DNA of 64,000 bases from Bradyrhizobium sp. SZCCT0153 (GTDB lineage Bacteria; Pseudomonadota; Alphaproteobacteria; Rhizobiales; Xanthobacteraceae): positions 496,001-560,000 of the forward strand of contig NZ_JAFCKS010000004.1 of the NCBI RefSeq assembly GCF_018129995.1, read 5' to 3'. The stretch's first letter is position 1. Each line of letters begins with the position of its first letter. This document shows, piece by piece, positions 9,070 through 18,374 of the stretch. Under the pieces are notes generated by a model. It searched no databases and was not told the DNA's origin. It saw nothing but the letters and a program-made list of their open reading frames with translations. The position numbers and the translations under genes were made by a program.

Positions 9070-9483
9070 CCGGCCCTATCACTGTGCTTGAGTACCGCCA
9101 CCTAGGGGCGAAGCGCTTGCATCGCCACACGAACCCCAGGCTTCCGCCTATCTCCTTGATGTCGCCGTACGACGAGTGGTGAAATTCGTAAATCGTTCGT
9201 GCTGAAACCCAGCAAAGGGTGCACCGATTGGCAGCGTGTCTCGCGGCGAAAATCAACGAGAGAGCTGCGGGTGCTTCTGCTAGGGCTTCCGGCGGACTAT
9301 GGCAATTGTAATCGCGGCACTCAACTCGGACCGTCTGAGTTGCGCGACCGCAAATATCGATAAATCGAGCACCACAGGATTTCTGCGCGGGAGCGCTTCC
9401 GTCCTTCCTTTCCTACCAGCAATTCGAGTAGATCGATGCCGGAGATGGCGCGATCCGCGTCGCGAGCCCACGATAAGAATGGT
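9070..9483. other. Intergenic region between convergent ABC operon and EPS genes
   Basis: These 414 bases separate the stop of the DppF-type gene from the stop of the sugar-phosphate transferase. I see no credible coding frame, no canonical hairpin followed by a T run, and no copy of the TTGAC-N4-GTCAA palindrome. Confidence 0.5.
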
Positions 9484-10911
9484 TCAGTAAACGTCCTGAC
9501 CCGAGAGCGCTATCACGGTCCGGATCATGATGCGAATGTCCAACCAAATGCTCCAATTGGCGACGTACCAGACATCGTACTCAACGCGTTTCTTCATCAG
9601 GTCGATGGTAGGAGTCTCGCCGCGCAAGCCGTTCACCTGAGCCCAACCGGTGAGGCCGGGTTTGACGTGACGGCGACAGGCATAATTGCCAATCGTCTGG
9701 TCGTAATATTTGTCATGTGCGAGAGCATGCGGTCGTGGGCCAACCAACGACATTTCCCCGCGCAGCACGTTCCATAATTGAGGCAATTCGTCGATGCTGG
9801 TCTTCCGCAAAATGCGCCCAACTCTGGTAACCCGCGCATCTTCCTTACTTGCCTGCTTGATCTCGGAACCATTCTCCGAAACCGTCATGGTGCGGAACTT
9901 CCAGATGTCAAACAACTTGCCGTTGAAGCCGCGGCGCGTTTGACGAAATATGACGCTACCTGAGGACTCGAGCTTGACCAGGAGCGCCGTCACAACAAGC
10001 AAAGGCGCAAGGAACAACAACCCGAACGATGCAAGACCAATATCGACGCTGCGTTTCAGGGCTCGCTCGCTGACCGAAAGAGGCGCTCGCTGGATTTCGA
10101 TCGCGACTGATCCGCCAATGGGTGCGAATGGCCGCGATACAAGGTCGGCGATTTCAAAATCCGGCAGCAGGCGGACGGGATTTGGCACCTGGCGCAGGCA
10201 TTGGCTGAGGCGTTGAAACAACGGCAGGTCGTTCCAGTTGAAGGCAAGAAGAAATTCGTCGACGCCTGCTGCGCGCGAACTTCGAATGATGGTCGTCAGC
10301 TCGCGCTCCATTGCCGCGTCGTCAGCCTTTAGCACAGCGTCCAGAACGAAGTGACGTACCACCTGAAAGCCGTTCTTGCGCAAGTCCTTGAAGCGGCTTG
10401 AGGTAAAGTCGAGCGGCTCGCCGCTAATCAGTACGACGCTTCGTTTGACGGAATGTCTTCGCGCGAAAGAAGAGTTCAAGGCGAGGCGCCAGATCGCGCG
10501 ATGCGCGCCCAGACCGACAAGGCCGGCCGCTGCAAACAGAACGATGGTGATGCGGGACAGCTCGGCAGTCGATCTAAGCAGGAAAGCAGAAAATGCGAGA
10601 ATCGCGAGTGACAGAACCCACACGGATGAAGCCATACGCAATTGCCAGCTTGTATTGACTAGATTGTGGCGGTCGTAGCAGCCTCTGAAAAAGGCGATCG
10701 CGACGAACGCTGTCGCCACAAGCAACGCGACGCCGACCGAAAGTTCTCGCTCAGCCAGTGTTGCCATGAATTTGCGGTGAATTAGGTTGGCGGCGGCATA
10801 GCTGAGCAGAATGAGCAGGAAGTCGCCTGTCATAATGCCAAATTGAAACGGTGTTTGCAGTGAGACGCCGCGTCTCGTCGAGGACTTCGAACCATATGTG
10901 GCTAATGACAT
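9484..10911 (-). CDS. Polyprenyl-phosphate hexose-1-phosphate transferase (WbaP/ExoY/GumD type), EPS initiating enzyme
   Basis: This is a full-length 475-residue initiating transferase. It has a hydrophobic N-terminal half with about four TM segments, a CoA-binding-like middle (residues ~140-270), then a fifth TM and the bacterial sugar transferase domain from ~280. Motifs include KRSVDIGLA, VIFRQTRRGFNGKLFDIWKFRTM, the TRVGRILRKTSIDELPQLWNVLRGEMSLVGPRP block and VKPGLTGWAQVNG. It moves a sugar-1-phosphate, often glucose or galactose, onto undecaprenyl phosphate at the inner membrane. GAGG precedes the chosen ATG at 10911. An in-frame ATG at 10983 adds 24 unlikely residues. Confidence 0.92.
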   Translation of the reverse strand: MSLATYGSKSSTRRGVSLQTPFQFGIMTGDFLLILLSYAAANLIHRKFMATLAERELSVGVALLVATAFVAIAFFRGCYDRHNLVNTSWQLRMASSVWVLSLAILAFSAFLLRSTAELSRITIVLFAAAGLVGLGAHRAIWRLALNSSFARRHSVKRSVVLISGEPLDFTSSRFKDLRKNGFQVVRHFVLDAVLKADDAAMERELTTIIRSSRAAGVDEFLLAFNWNDLPLFQRLSQCLRQVPNPVRLLPDFEIADLVSRPFAPIGGSVAIEIQRAPLSVSERALKRSVDIGLASFGLLFLAPLLVVTALLVKLESSGSVIFRQTRRGFNGKLFDIWKFRTMTVSENGSEIKQASKEDARVTRVGRILRKTSIDELPQLWNVLRGEMSLVGPRPHALAHDKYYDQTIGNYACRRHVKPGLTGWAQVNGLRGETPTIDLMKKRVEYDVWYVANWSIWLDIRIMIRTVIALSGQDVY

Positions 10912-11062
10912 GAAAGGCCTCGTTCTAAAGACTGTACGCGGCAATGCACTGACGAAAGCAAGGGCATATTCAAAACCCTGCATCGAGAGACTGCAGACCC
11001 GATGATATCGATGTAGCTCCTCGCGACGTTTCGACGACGGAGATCGCGGGTATCAACAGCGT

Positions 11063-12028
11063 TTAGGGGGCCGACCGTGGCGCCAAGGTCCGCAGACAAG
11101 GCGAGGGTCCAGATGCAGTGCGCTGCATGCCGGCGGCTGTAGCAGGAAGCGGAGACTCGGCCAGGGGTGGAGGCGGGTCTGCGACAAACTGCGCGGTGCT
11201 GCCCGAAAAGAAGTATAGTGTGGACCAATCTGGGGAGAGCTCGACCCAGTTGCTGTTGCCGGCCCCTCGATTGTTGGCGCCGCTGTGCGGCGAGTCAGGA
11301 GAACGCCACCAGTCGGCCCCAACGTTGGCAACCACTCTCATCTCGGGGTCCGTCGTCTTCATGTCTATCTGGACGTAGACAGAATCGACAGCTCCGGCGG
11401 CGAAACCGCCGCGTCTCACGAGCCACATCAGGTCGTTGCGGCCGGGAGGGGGACCGTCAACAAGGGTGCCTCCATTCGTCTGAACTTCAATCTTCATCTG
11501 GACAGCAGGGCTCTTGGGAACCATTGCGTCAAAATGGGCTCCAACGATCTCGTTCTCTGTCTGATCCTGCACTAGGATCCATTCCTTCGTGCTGCGAAGG
11601 CGTACATATGTCTTTCCGTTGGCGACCAGGACCTTGCCGTCCTTGTTCGATGTGTTCGCCCCAAACTTTGGAAATACCGATGCCATTCCTGTGACGGCAG
11701 TGAATTCGGCGGGAGGTTCGCCGTTCTCGGGCTTGGAGGCGCCGTTGCACCAGGAGGATGTCTTGGGGGCACCGGCAGGATATGCCTGGCTATACCCAAC
11801 GCTGTTCTGCTCGATGACGCGCGAAGCGAGACTCACAGAGGTGACGGCATCCGGTCTTCCACTCGCCGCATCGGCACTCTCCGTGGAGGCGGCCAGAATT
11901 CCAATGAGGCCGAGTGGCAGGAGCCAACCCGAGGCAGATCGCTCGAGGATGCAAATCATACGTGCAATAGCAGCGCGCGGCGAGCAGGATGGGATAAAAT
12001 GGTAAGTGTCAGACATAGACCGACCCAT
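11063..12028 (-). CDS. Unknown protein with the locus-specific YPAG...VGADWWR domain (paralogue 1), probable signal peptide
   Basis: I do not recognise a named family. The protein (up to 321 residues) has a hydrophobic segment (WLLPLGLIGILAAS) followed by STESADAASG, which looks like a signal peptide. Starts at 12016 or 11959 are also possible, as no RBS is clear. Residues about 70-290 align by eye with domains in the genes at 13278 and 22070. Shared landmarks are QN-x2-G-x-S then YPAG, FTAV-x-G, W-x-LVQDQ, SVYVQIDMKTTDP, VGADWW, and NWVELSPDW. The C-terminal 35 residues are Pro/Ser/Arg-rich. A palindrome at 12078-12091 lies 50 bases upstream. The context suggests an envelope or secreted polysaccharide-associated role. 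Confidence 0.75.
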   Translation of the reverse strand: MGRSMSDTYHFIPSCSPRAAIARMICILERSASGWLLPLGLIGILAASTESADAASGRPDAVTSVSLASRVIEQNSVGYSQAYPAGAPKTSSWCNGASKPENGEPPAEFTAVTGMASVFPKFGANTSNKDGKVLVANGKTYVRLRSTKEWILVQDQTENEIVGAHFDAMVPKSPAVQMKIEVQTNGGTLVDGPPPGRNDLMWLVRRGGFAAGAVDSVYVQIDMKTTDPEMRVVANVGADWWRSPDSPHSGANNRGAGNSNWVELSPDWSTLYFFSGSTAQFVADPPPPLAESPLPATAAGMQRTASGPSPCLRTLAPRSAP

Positions 12029-12077
12029 AACCAGTTAAACGTCTTCTTATATCGTAGACACCGGGCGCTCGGCCAAC

Positions 12078-12091
12078 TTGACAATCGTCAA
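12078..12091. promoter_or_regulatory. EPS-locus palindrome 1, TTGACAATCGTCAA
   Basis: Half-sites are TTGAC and GTCAA with a 4-base centre, matching the other seven copies in the window. It is 50 bases upstream of the start of the minus-strand gene at 12028. The arrangement is that of a CRP/FNR-family dimer site. Confidence 0.75.
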
Positions 12092-12135
12092 GAATGGATA
12101 TGCGATTTTGGACCGTTCAACCGCGTGTTGCACGG

Positions 12136-13281
12136 TTAGCCTGTTTGACGTCGTAACCCTTCGTTCTCGGATGCAACGACGTCTGCGACGCTACGCTTAT
12201 TCGCTCGACCGAGACCGTCGATATAGCGCCGAGCCGGCGTTTCAATCACAAAGTAGGAGAAATAGGAGACAGCGAATATGATCAACCAGGAGACTATGCA
12301 GAACGCGACCATCAGTCCGGGCGACGCGTGAAAGAGCTTGTCGGCGATCGCATTCATGACAATCAGAATTACCAGGGGATGCCACATGTAGATTGAATAG
12401 GTGAGCTGGCCGAGAGGGGCGAGGCGCTTCACCAAGGGTGGCGCAGTCCCCTGATCGGCCGCCATCGCGGTGATCGCGACGACATAGACGAGTCCCAGCG
12501 AGATGAGATGGTGGGTATAGGTCATCATCGAGATCAGCAACAGCGCCATTGACAATAGCAAAGCTCGCCTCGGCGCAGGAATGATCTGAAGTTTGTGTCG
12601 AAAGCAAAAAAGGCAAATGCCAATCATGAAGGAAGGAAGCGCCCTGAAGGGCGGCCACACGTCGACCCACGAGCGGTCGATGGAATTCTGAGTGAGATCG
12701 ATGGCGATCATGACGACAAGAACAAGGAAGGACGCCACCAGAAGCCCAAGCCTTGATCTGACTGCCGCCCAAGCGAAGAGCGGAAACATCAGATACATTG
12801 CCATCTCGGCGCCAATCGACCAGGATACACTGCTGAACGAAATTCCATTGCCGCAGGTCAACATCGCATTGAGGAGAAGGGCGGTTTCCGCGATGCATGT
12901 CGCTTCGAAAGACGGTTGGTGATTTCCCGCCTTGCCGAGCACGACGAATACAGACCAGACAATGATGGAAGCCGCCAGCGTCAACCAGTGCAGCGGCATG
13001 AGCCGGCCGACACGTCGCTGGAGAAATGATCCATAATCGGAGAGCGTCTCGACGTTTCCTTGATAGACATGCGCAATAACAAATCCGGAGATCACGAAAA
13101 AAAGGTCAACGAATAGGGCAAGGCCGCTCGGTAGCGTAGGCCGAATGGCCGCCGGAAAGAAGAACTCGAAAGAGTGTCGAACTACGATGCCGATAGAGGC
13201 GACGAATCGAAGCAAATCCAGATGCAGCATCTCGCCGGACGCAACACGAAGAACTGGAATTGTCCACGCTTTGACCGTCAT
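12136..13281 (-). CDS. Membrane acyltransferase, family 3 (OafA/ExoZ-like)
   Basis: This 381-residue integral membrane protein has about ten hydrophobic helices. Acyltransferase_3 motifs are LDLLRFVASIGIVVRHS (catalytic-type His in RHS), then LFVDLFFVISGFVI, and later SIYMWHPLVI. Such enzymes move acetyl, succinyl or related groups onto EPS or lipopolysaccharide sugars at the inner membrane. The start codon overlaps the stop of the upstream unknown gene as ATGA (13278-13281), so the two are translationally coupled. This is one of three acyltransferase-3 genes in the locus. Confidence 0.92.
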   Translation of the reverse strand: MTVKAWTIPVLRVASGEMLHLDLLRFVASIGIVVRHSFEFFFPAAIRPTLPSGLALFVDLFFVISGFVIAHVYQGNVETLSDYGSFLQRRVGRLMPLHWLTLAASIIVWSVFVVLGKAGNHQPSFEATCIAETALLLNAMLTCGNGISFSSVSWSIGAEMAMYLMFPLFAWAAVRSRLGLLVASFLVLVVMIAIDLTQNSIDRSWVDVWPPFRALPSFMIGICLFCFRHKLQIIPAPRRALLLSMALLLISMMTYTHHLISLGLVYVVAITAMAADQGTAPPLVKRLAPLGQLTYSIYMWHPLVILIVMNAIADKLFHASPGLMVAFCIVSWLIIFAVSYFSYFVIETPARRYIDGLGRANKRSVADVVASENEGLRRQTG

Positions 13282-14303
13282 GTCGCCGCGTTCCGGCTTG
13301 TTCGTTGGCGACCCGGCGGGTTGTTACGGCTGACTTTGGCCAGTGTTCCCAGCGTCAGAGCAAAGGCCAGAAGGCAGTCGTTTGAGAAGGCTTGCGCGGT
13401 TGCGGTTGAATCGGCAGGGATGGGGCGTGAACCGGCCTCAATAAGCTGCTGCCGTCCGTCTGCCGACGGAGAGGATCTATCTCTGTCGTTGTCCGCAGAA
13501 TTACTCCACTGGCTGGAACGGGCCCCGAGAGCAGCCGATTTGCCTTGGATGAGAATCTCGCCGCTTCGGGTTGGTCTCGAGGGGGACGCGGGCAATATCT
13601 CCTTTACCAATCCGCGCAGCGGCGGAGCTGGGCTCGCGCGAAAGCCGTCAGCGCTCATGGAATAGAAACCGATCGTCTTCCACTGGGTCGAAAGTTCGAT
13701 CCAGTTGCTGCCGCCGACGCCTGGATTGTTGCTGTGGTCTTCGAGATAGGGCGCTCGCGCGTCGCGCCACCAGTCGGCGCCGACCATGGCCACGAGATGC
13801 AGGTTCGGATCGGTAACCCTCATCTCCATCTGGACATAGACGGCATCCGCAGCGCCAGCCGGGTAGGTTCCGCGCGCCTTGTACCAAAAATGATTGTTGT
13901 AGCCGGCCGGAGGCGCGCCAAAAGCGATCGTCGTGCCGGCCACGGGGGTGGCTTTCATCGGGATGGCAACGTTGCCAACGAAGTCCGGGACGAAATGCCC
14001 TCCAGTCAGTTGCGTTTTCGACTGGTCTTGCACCAACGTCCATTCACCAGTGTGCTTGAAGCGAACGTAAGTCCTGGCGTTGGCGACCTCAACGGCCGCG
14101 TCCGGATTTGAATACGGCGGTGACCCCACCTTCGGATAGACTTGTCCCCAGCCTTCGACCGCAGTGAAATCCGCGGGCGGCGACCAAAGCCCGCCATCAT
14201 TCCATCCCTGGTACCAATTGTAGCTTGGGGGCACGCCTGCAGGAAAGCCTTCGCTACTCCCAGGAGTGTTCTGTTTGATGAGATCGGACATTGAGAAGTC
14301 CAT
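13278..14303 (-). CDS. Unknown protein with the YPAG...VGADWWR domain (paralogue 2), no signal peptide
   Basis: The start at 14303 gives MDFSMSDLIKQN, aligning residue for residue with the MGISLSELIKQN start of the 830-residue paralogue at 22070, and GGAAG lies upstream. An alternative start at 14324 forms an ATGA overlap with the polymerase gene. Of 341 residues, the first ~225 are the shared domain (PAGVPPSYNWY, FTAVEGWGQVYPK, WTLVQDQSK, VYVQMEMRVTDP, VGADWWR, NPGVGGSNWIELSTQWKTIG). The rest is low-complexity, Ser/Arg/Pro-rich and probably disordered, ending in a hydrophobic stretch (LLAFALTLGTLA). There is no N-terminal signal peptide. It is coupled by overlap to the acyltransferase downstream. 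Function unknown. Confidence 0.78.
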   Translation of the reverse strand: MDFSMSDLIKQNTPGSSEGFPAGVPPSYNWYQGWNDGGLWSPPADFTAVEGWGQVYPKVGSPPYSNPDAAVEVANARTYVRFKHTGEWTLVQDQSKTQLTGGHFVPDFVGNVAIPMKATPVAGTTIAFGAPPAGYNNHFWYKARGTYPAGAADAVYVQMEMRVTDPNLHLVAMVGADWWRDARAPYLEDHSNNPGVGGSNWIELSTQWKTIGFYSMSADGFRASPAPPLRGLVKEILPASPSRPTRSGEILIQGKSAALGARSSQWSNSADNDRDRSSPSADGRQQLIEAGSRPIPADSTATAQAFSNDCLLAFALTLGTLAKVSRNNPPGRQRTSRNAAT

Positions 14304-14320
14304 CAACGACACTTCCTTGC

Positions 14321-15550
14321 TCATGCGCCGGACGGGCTGTGTGCAAGCCATTTCGGCGACGTAAACCGGCCCGCGTAGCAAAAGAACAACGTCATCGATG
14401 TGAAATTGTCGATGAGGTTCTCGGATAGAAAGTAGATGAGGAGCACCGTGTACATGGTCTTCGCCGCCCGATCCTTCAGCGAAAAAACGATGGTGAAGAC
14501 GAAGATGGCGAAGACCAGAAAATTCAGCAGCCCATACTCTGCCAATACGCGCAGGTAGTCATTGTGCGGCGGCAGCGGCAGGACAGTAAGGACACCGGTC
14601 TGACTTGCGCCATATCCGAACAATATTCCGCCGATTCCGAGCGACGAATATATCTGCCATATGTTCGTCCAGTGTGTGACGCGGAAGAACGCAGACATGT
14701 CCGTCGTTCCGGTCAAATCGATCAACTGCTTCGTCGACATTCGGGCGACGGTGCTCGGATCGAGGCTCCAGATCAGCGCGATTGCGTTCAACCCGGTTAT
14801 CAGTCGATCCAGCGCGCCGACGGCGTAGGCCGCAACGCTGGCGCATGCCAACAAGATGAGCGCGACGAAGACCTGTGGTCGCAATGGGAAAAAAGACCAA
14901 AGGCCGATGGAGACGATGGTCGCCAGGGCTGGGCCAACACGGTTCATGATGGCAGCGTTTATGAACTGTGCGACCAGGACCTTGTTTCCGAACCAGGGGG
15001 ACAAGGCAAAGAACAGGGCCGAGAAGTACAGCGCTGCCGTGTTTGTGTTCGGAAAGTAGGAGAACACGTCAGGATATTCGATGCCGGTATAGACGTGAGT
15101 GTGGCCGATCACCTTGAACAGTAGCGGCAATGCCGCAAGCACATAGATGCAACGCTTTTCGGCCGGCTGGATCCGCTGGGCCATGCCGCGGCCCGCTACG
15201 TAGAATGAGTAGATTGAGACAAGCTTCAACCCATCGGACAGCTCGAAAGCGCCAAAGTTCACCAGGTAGCTCGCGCCCGTGAAGATGCAAGCGAGCGTCA
15301 ACAGGGCATTGTAAAAGTAGCTTCTCTCGTCCGCGATCAGCACATGGCGCGCAGACCACAGGATCAGAAGCAGGCTTGTCGAATTGCTCAGGACGTTGAA
15401 TACCGTCGAGCCGGTGAAATGATAGAGAAAGGTCAGGCAGTTCAGGAACACGAGGCCAAAGCAGGTCACCACGAAGAAGCGGCCCTGCATGGTCGTCGAA
15501 CCGGAGGCGAGGTGCGGTGTACCCTCTCTTCCCAGAGCTAGATCGTTCAC
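14321..15550 (-). CDS. Wzy-type polysaccharide polymerase / O-antigen-ligase-like membrane protein
   Basis: This 409-residue polytopic protein has about ten TM helices and a large periplasmic loop (~residues 255-320). PPHNDYLRVLAEYGLLNFLVF is the His-containing signature of O-antigen ligase/polymerase (Wzy_C) proteins. In a Wzx/Wzy system this enzyme joins lipid-linked repeat units in the periplasm. It starts with GTG at 15550 preceded by GGAG. A palindrome at 15664-15677 lies 114 bases upstream, shared with the divergent chain-length gene. It is the first gene of the unit 14321, 13278, 12136. Confidence 0.85.
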   Translation of the reverse strand: MNDLALGREGTPHLASGSTTMQGRFFVVTCFGLVFLNCLTFLYHFTGSTVFNVLSNSTSLLLILWSARHVLIADERSYFYNALLTLACIFTGASYLVNFGAFELSDGLKLVSIYSFYVAGRGMAQRIQPAEKRCIYVLAALPLLFKVIGHTHVYTGIEYPDVFSYFPNTNTAALYFSALFFALSPWFGNKVLVAQFINAAIMNRVGPALATIVSIGLWSFFPLRPQVFVALILLACASVAAYAVGALDRLITGLNAIALIWSLDPSTVARMSTKQLIDLTGTTDMSAFFRVTHWTNIWQIYSSLGIGGILFGYGASQTGVLTVLPLPPHNDYLRVLAEYGLLNFLVFAIFVFTIVFSLKDRAAKTMYTVLLIYFLSENLIDNFTSMTLFFCYAGRFTSPKWLAHSPSGA

Positions 15551-15663
15551 AACTGGGTACTCCGCGCTTCTGACCTTTCGGTTCCGCGTCGCCCCTCCGA
15601 ACGGGAGCGCACTATCCGGGACCGACCTGTCGGATCAACATGTCGGGAATCGCCAAGTCTGAG

Positions 15664-15677
15664 TTGACGATCGTCAA
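15664..15677. promoter_or_regulatory. EPS-locus palindrome 2, TTGACGATCGTCAA (perfect)
   Basis: This is a perfect 14-base palindrome in the divergent region between the Wzy-like and Wzz-like genes. It is 56 bases upstream of the preferred GTG start at 15733. An ATG at 15640 would place it inside the coding region. The fact that it reads as ELTIVN there argues that 15640 is not the true start. Confidence 0.78.
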
Positions 15678-15732
15678 TTCCCGCCCGTCCGCTTCGGTGG
15701 AGCTTAAGCTGTCAGAGGAATTGGAGTCGACA

Positions 15733-17307
15733 GTGGAACGTGGCACGAGCAGTGTATTAGCCAGCGCGTTCGGTCTGTTATGGCGTCGGCAATGGGTCAT
15801 ATATCTGTGCCTGTTGCTGACGTCCGGCGCGGCCTTTCTTTACTACGCTGCGGTTGGAGAGCGCTACGAAGCGTACGTCTTGCTTCGCGCCGGGCAGGGA
15901 ATCAAGGAACGATCTTCCAGTAACGCGGCGACTACGCCGTTCGGGGAGGGCGTTGACCTCCAAAGCCGAATGGAATCACTGTCGCGCATCGCCAAGATCG
16001 ATCTGGTCATCCTGGAGGCGGCGAAGAACGTCGGTTACGAGAGACTATCGTCCGACTCAAACCCGACGCTCCTGGCCAGATTTATGGCGTGGGGAAGGGA
16101 GATTGATCTTCGAGACGTGTTTGCCAAGGAACCTGCAGAACCGAAGGCGCAGGCGAAGCCGGTTGACGAGACGGAAGAGGACATAGAGCGTAACCAAGCG
16201 GGCATTCTAAGCTTGCGAGACCGCGTCAACGCGAAACAGGAGGGGCGCTCCGATCTATTGAGGATAACGTTCCGTCACAAGGATCCGGTGATCGCCGCGA
16301 GCTATCTGAACGAACTCGCGAACGCGTTGGTCACCGTGCAAAGCCTCGACGTGCAAATGCCAGGTGCACAGGAGTTCTTCCAGCAACAAACGAAGCGGCT
16401 GGAGGAGGAGGCCGAGATAGCAGCTGCAGAACTGAAGCGCTTCTCCGTCGAGGCCTCGATCTATGCCGTCGACGACCAGCGGCAGCTGCTTCTCAAACGT
16501 GCCAGTGATCTGTCTGCGCTGATCGCCACGACGCGAGGAGCGATCGAGGACAAGAAGGGGCAGAAACAGTCGGTCGCCGAACAATTGGCCGTATTGCGGC
16601 CAGTTGCGCAGAACAAGGCCATCAGTCGGATGGTAGCCACGCTCGGAGGGCAGGATGGCCGTAGGGGTCTTGACCCGGTCGCGAAGCCGCCGGAGCAGTT
16701 TGAGGAGCAGCCGCCGTTGCTTCTGATCAAGGTCTACCAGGACAACATGGCAACGCTGATGAAGCTGAATGCCGAACTGAATGGGCAGACGGAGCTCCTG
16801 AATCAGCTCGGTACTGAGCTCGAGAAGGTAAACAAAGAGCTGGCGTCGCTTTCCGCAAAGGAAGCAGAATACGGCAGATTGAAACGAGTTCTCACGACCG
16901 CGTCATCGGCCGCCGCACAGTATGCAACTCGTATTGTCGAAGAGCAGATAAGCTCCGAAGTGGCCAAGAAGAGCCAGCTCTCCAGTCTTAGAGTGGTGCA
17001 GAAGGCGATAACGCCAACGGCGCCGGTGTTTCCGCAAGTCTCGCAGCTTGTCGCATTGGCAGTCGCTGGCGGAATTCTGCTTGGCTTAGGCGGTATCTTC
17101 GGTCCCGAGCTTGCCAAGAGCACCAGGTATCCGGCGTCAAACCCGGCTACCGCCGTTGAGGATCACGATCCGATAAAGAACTTGTTGATGGCCGTTCCAA
17201 GAGGGGACGGGATGAGGGGGCTTCATCCCGTCGGATGGGCTGACTACGAGGAAAACGGCGCCGGGATTGGCGCGCGATCACCCAGAGTGCCTCCACTGAA
17301 GGGGTGA
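15733..17307 (+). CDS. Wzz/GumC-type chain-length determinant (polysaccharide co-polymerase), no kinase domain
   Basis: I prefer the GTG at 15733, with GGAG ten bases upstream, giving 524 residues; an in-frame ATG at 15640 would add 31. An N-terminal TM helix (WVIYLCLLLTSGAAFLYYAAV) is followed by a Wzz domain. Two long coiled-coil stretches (~residues 200-270 and 330-420) come next, then a GNVR-like region and a C-terminal TM (LVALAVAGGILLGLGGIF). The cytoplasmic tail is short and carries no Walker motif, so this is a PCP without a BY-kinase. It sets EPS chain length with the Wzy-like protein. It leads a unit with the two + strand genes downstream. Confidence 0.88.
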   Translation: MERGTSSVLASAFGLLWRRQWVIYLCLLLTSGAAFLYYAAVGERYEAYVLLRAGQGIKERSSSNAATTPFGEGVDLQSRMESLSRIAKIDLVILEAAKNVGYERLSSDSNPTLLARFMAWGREIDLRDVFAKEPAEPKAQAKPVDETEEDIERNQAGILSLRDRVNAKQEGRSDLLRITFRHKDPVIAASYLNELANALVTVQSLDVQMPGAQEFFQQQTKRLEEEAEIAAAELKRFSVEASIYAVDDQRQLLLKRASDLSALIATTRGAIEDKKGQKQSVAEQLAVLRPVAQNKAISRMVATLGGQDGRRGLDPVAKPPEQFEEQPPLLLIKVYQDNMATLMKLNAELNGQTELLNQLGTELEKVNKELASLSAKEAEYGRLKRVLTTASSAAAQYATRIVEEQISSEVAKKSQLSSLRVVQKAITPTAPVFPQVSQLVALAVAGGILLGLGGIFGPELAKSTRYPASNPATAVEDHDPIKNLLMAVPRGDGMRGLHPVGWADYEENGAGIGARSPRVPPLKG

Positions 17308-17377
17308 ATACAATGTGCCATGAGAGTGCCATGTGACGGGTCGGTGGCCGTCACCGGTACCAAGGGTAATCCTCGAC

Positions 17378-18301
17378 ATGAAGATATTCAGCATTTGTTG
17401 CGTTCGAGACGAGAACGACATTGTCGGCGAGACGTTGAAAGCGGCTCTCGAATGGAGCGATCGGATCTTCGTTTTTGACAATGGAAGTGTCGATGGAACC
17501 TGGGAGACGCTTCAAGACTTGGCGAATTGCTATCCCAAGATCGAGCTTGTTGGCCACGACGATCGGAGGTTCACCGATGAGCTACGCGGGGAAATATTTG
17601 AAACGAGACGGCACGTAGCGTCGCCGGGGGACTGGTGGTGCAGGCTCGATTCTGACGAGTTCTTTATCGATGATCCGGCGCAGTTCCTTGGGAACGTGCC
17701 CCAAAGCTATGGCTTCGTTCTTTCGGCGACTATGAATTTCTATTTCACGGACGCCGATCTGAAGAACTACGAAGAGAACCCGGCTGAATGGCTCGCCCGC
17801 TCCGTGCAAGAGCGGCTCAGGTACTATCAGAACAACTGGAGCGAACCGCGCTTCGTTCGCCATCGAGGCGATCTCCATTGGGGCGGATTGATCTGGCCAC
17901 ATAATCGCGGACGGACATCTCCATCGCGGATACGTTTAAAGCATTTCCCATATCGCTCGCCGGCGCAGATATCCAAGCGACTGGCGATACGTCAACAGCA
18001 GCCGGGGCTGTTCAAGCACGAGGCGAACCGAGCGCTTGCGAAGGGCTTGCAGCCTGACTGGATGGAAAAGGGTCCAATGCCCTTTCATGAGCTGGCCTCC
18101 TGGCGCGATCGCGTGAGAGAGGCCGCTGAATGTGACGTTGATCGGGGCGATGGAATGTTCTTCATGCGCGATGACCTCATGCCGCCACTTCCGTCGCCGG
18201 CCTTGGACCTGGTGAAGGTCGGTCTGCGGCGGACCCAGGTAGGGAGAGCAATTGTGTCACCGCTCCTGAGATGGCGTCGAAGCCAACTCGGCAGGCGGTG
18301 A
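17378..18301 (+). CDS. Glycosyltransferase, GT2-like
   Basis: I place the start at the ATG at 17378 (MKIFSICCVRDENDIV), which fits the usual N-terminus of this group. The 307-residue protein has a Rossmann-like GT-A N-terminus, FDNGSVDGTW (nucleotide-sugar contact), and WWCRLDSDEFF, a DxD-type metal motif near residue 90. Basic C-terminal stretches suggest peripheral membrane association. It probably adds one sugar of the EPS repeat unit. It lies 70 bases after the chain-length gene on the same strand. Confidence 0.82.
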   Translation: MKIFSICCVRDENDIVGETLKAALEWSDRIFVFDNGSVDGTWETLQDLANCYPKIELVGHDDRRFTDELRGEIFETRRHVASPGDWWCRLDSDEFFIDDPAQFLGNVPQSYGFVLSATMNFYFTDADLKNYEENPAEWLARSVQERLRYYQNNWSEPRFVRHRGDLHWGGLIWPHNRGRTSPSRIRLKHFPYRSPAQISKRLAIRQQQPGLFKHEANRALAKGLQPDWMEKGPMPFHELASWRDRVREAAECDVDRGDGMFFMRDDLMPPLPSPALDLVKVGLRRTQVGRAIVSPLLRWRRSQLGRR

Positions 18302-18374
18302 GCCGTCTGTCCCACTTGCGCGCGATATCAACGGCCGAACCGAGCTGGACGAAAACTGACAGGAGCAGAGAAAT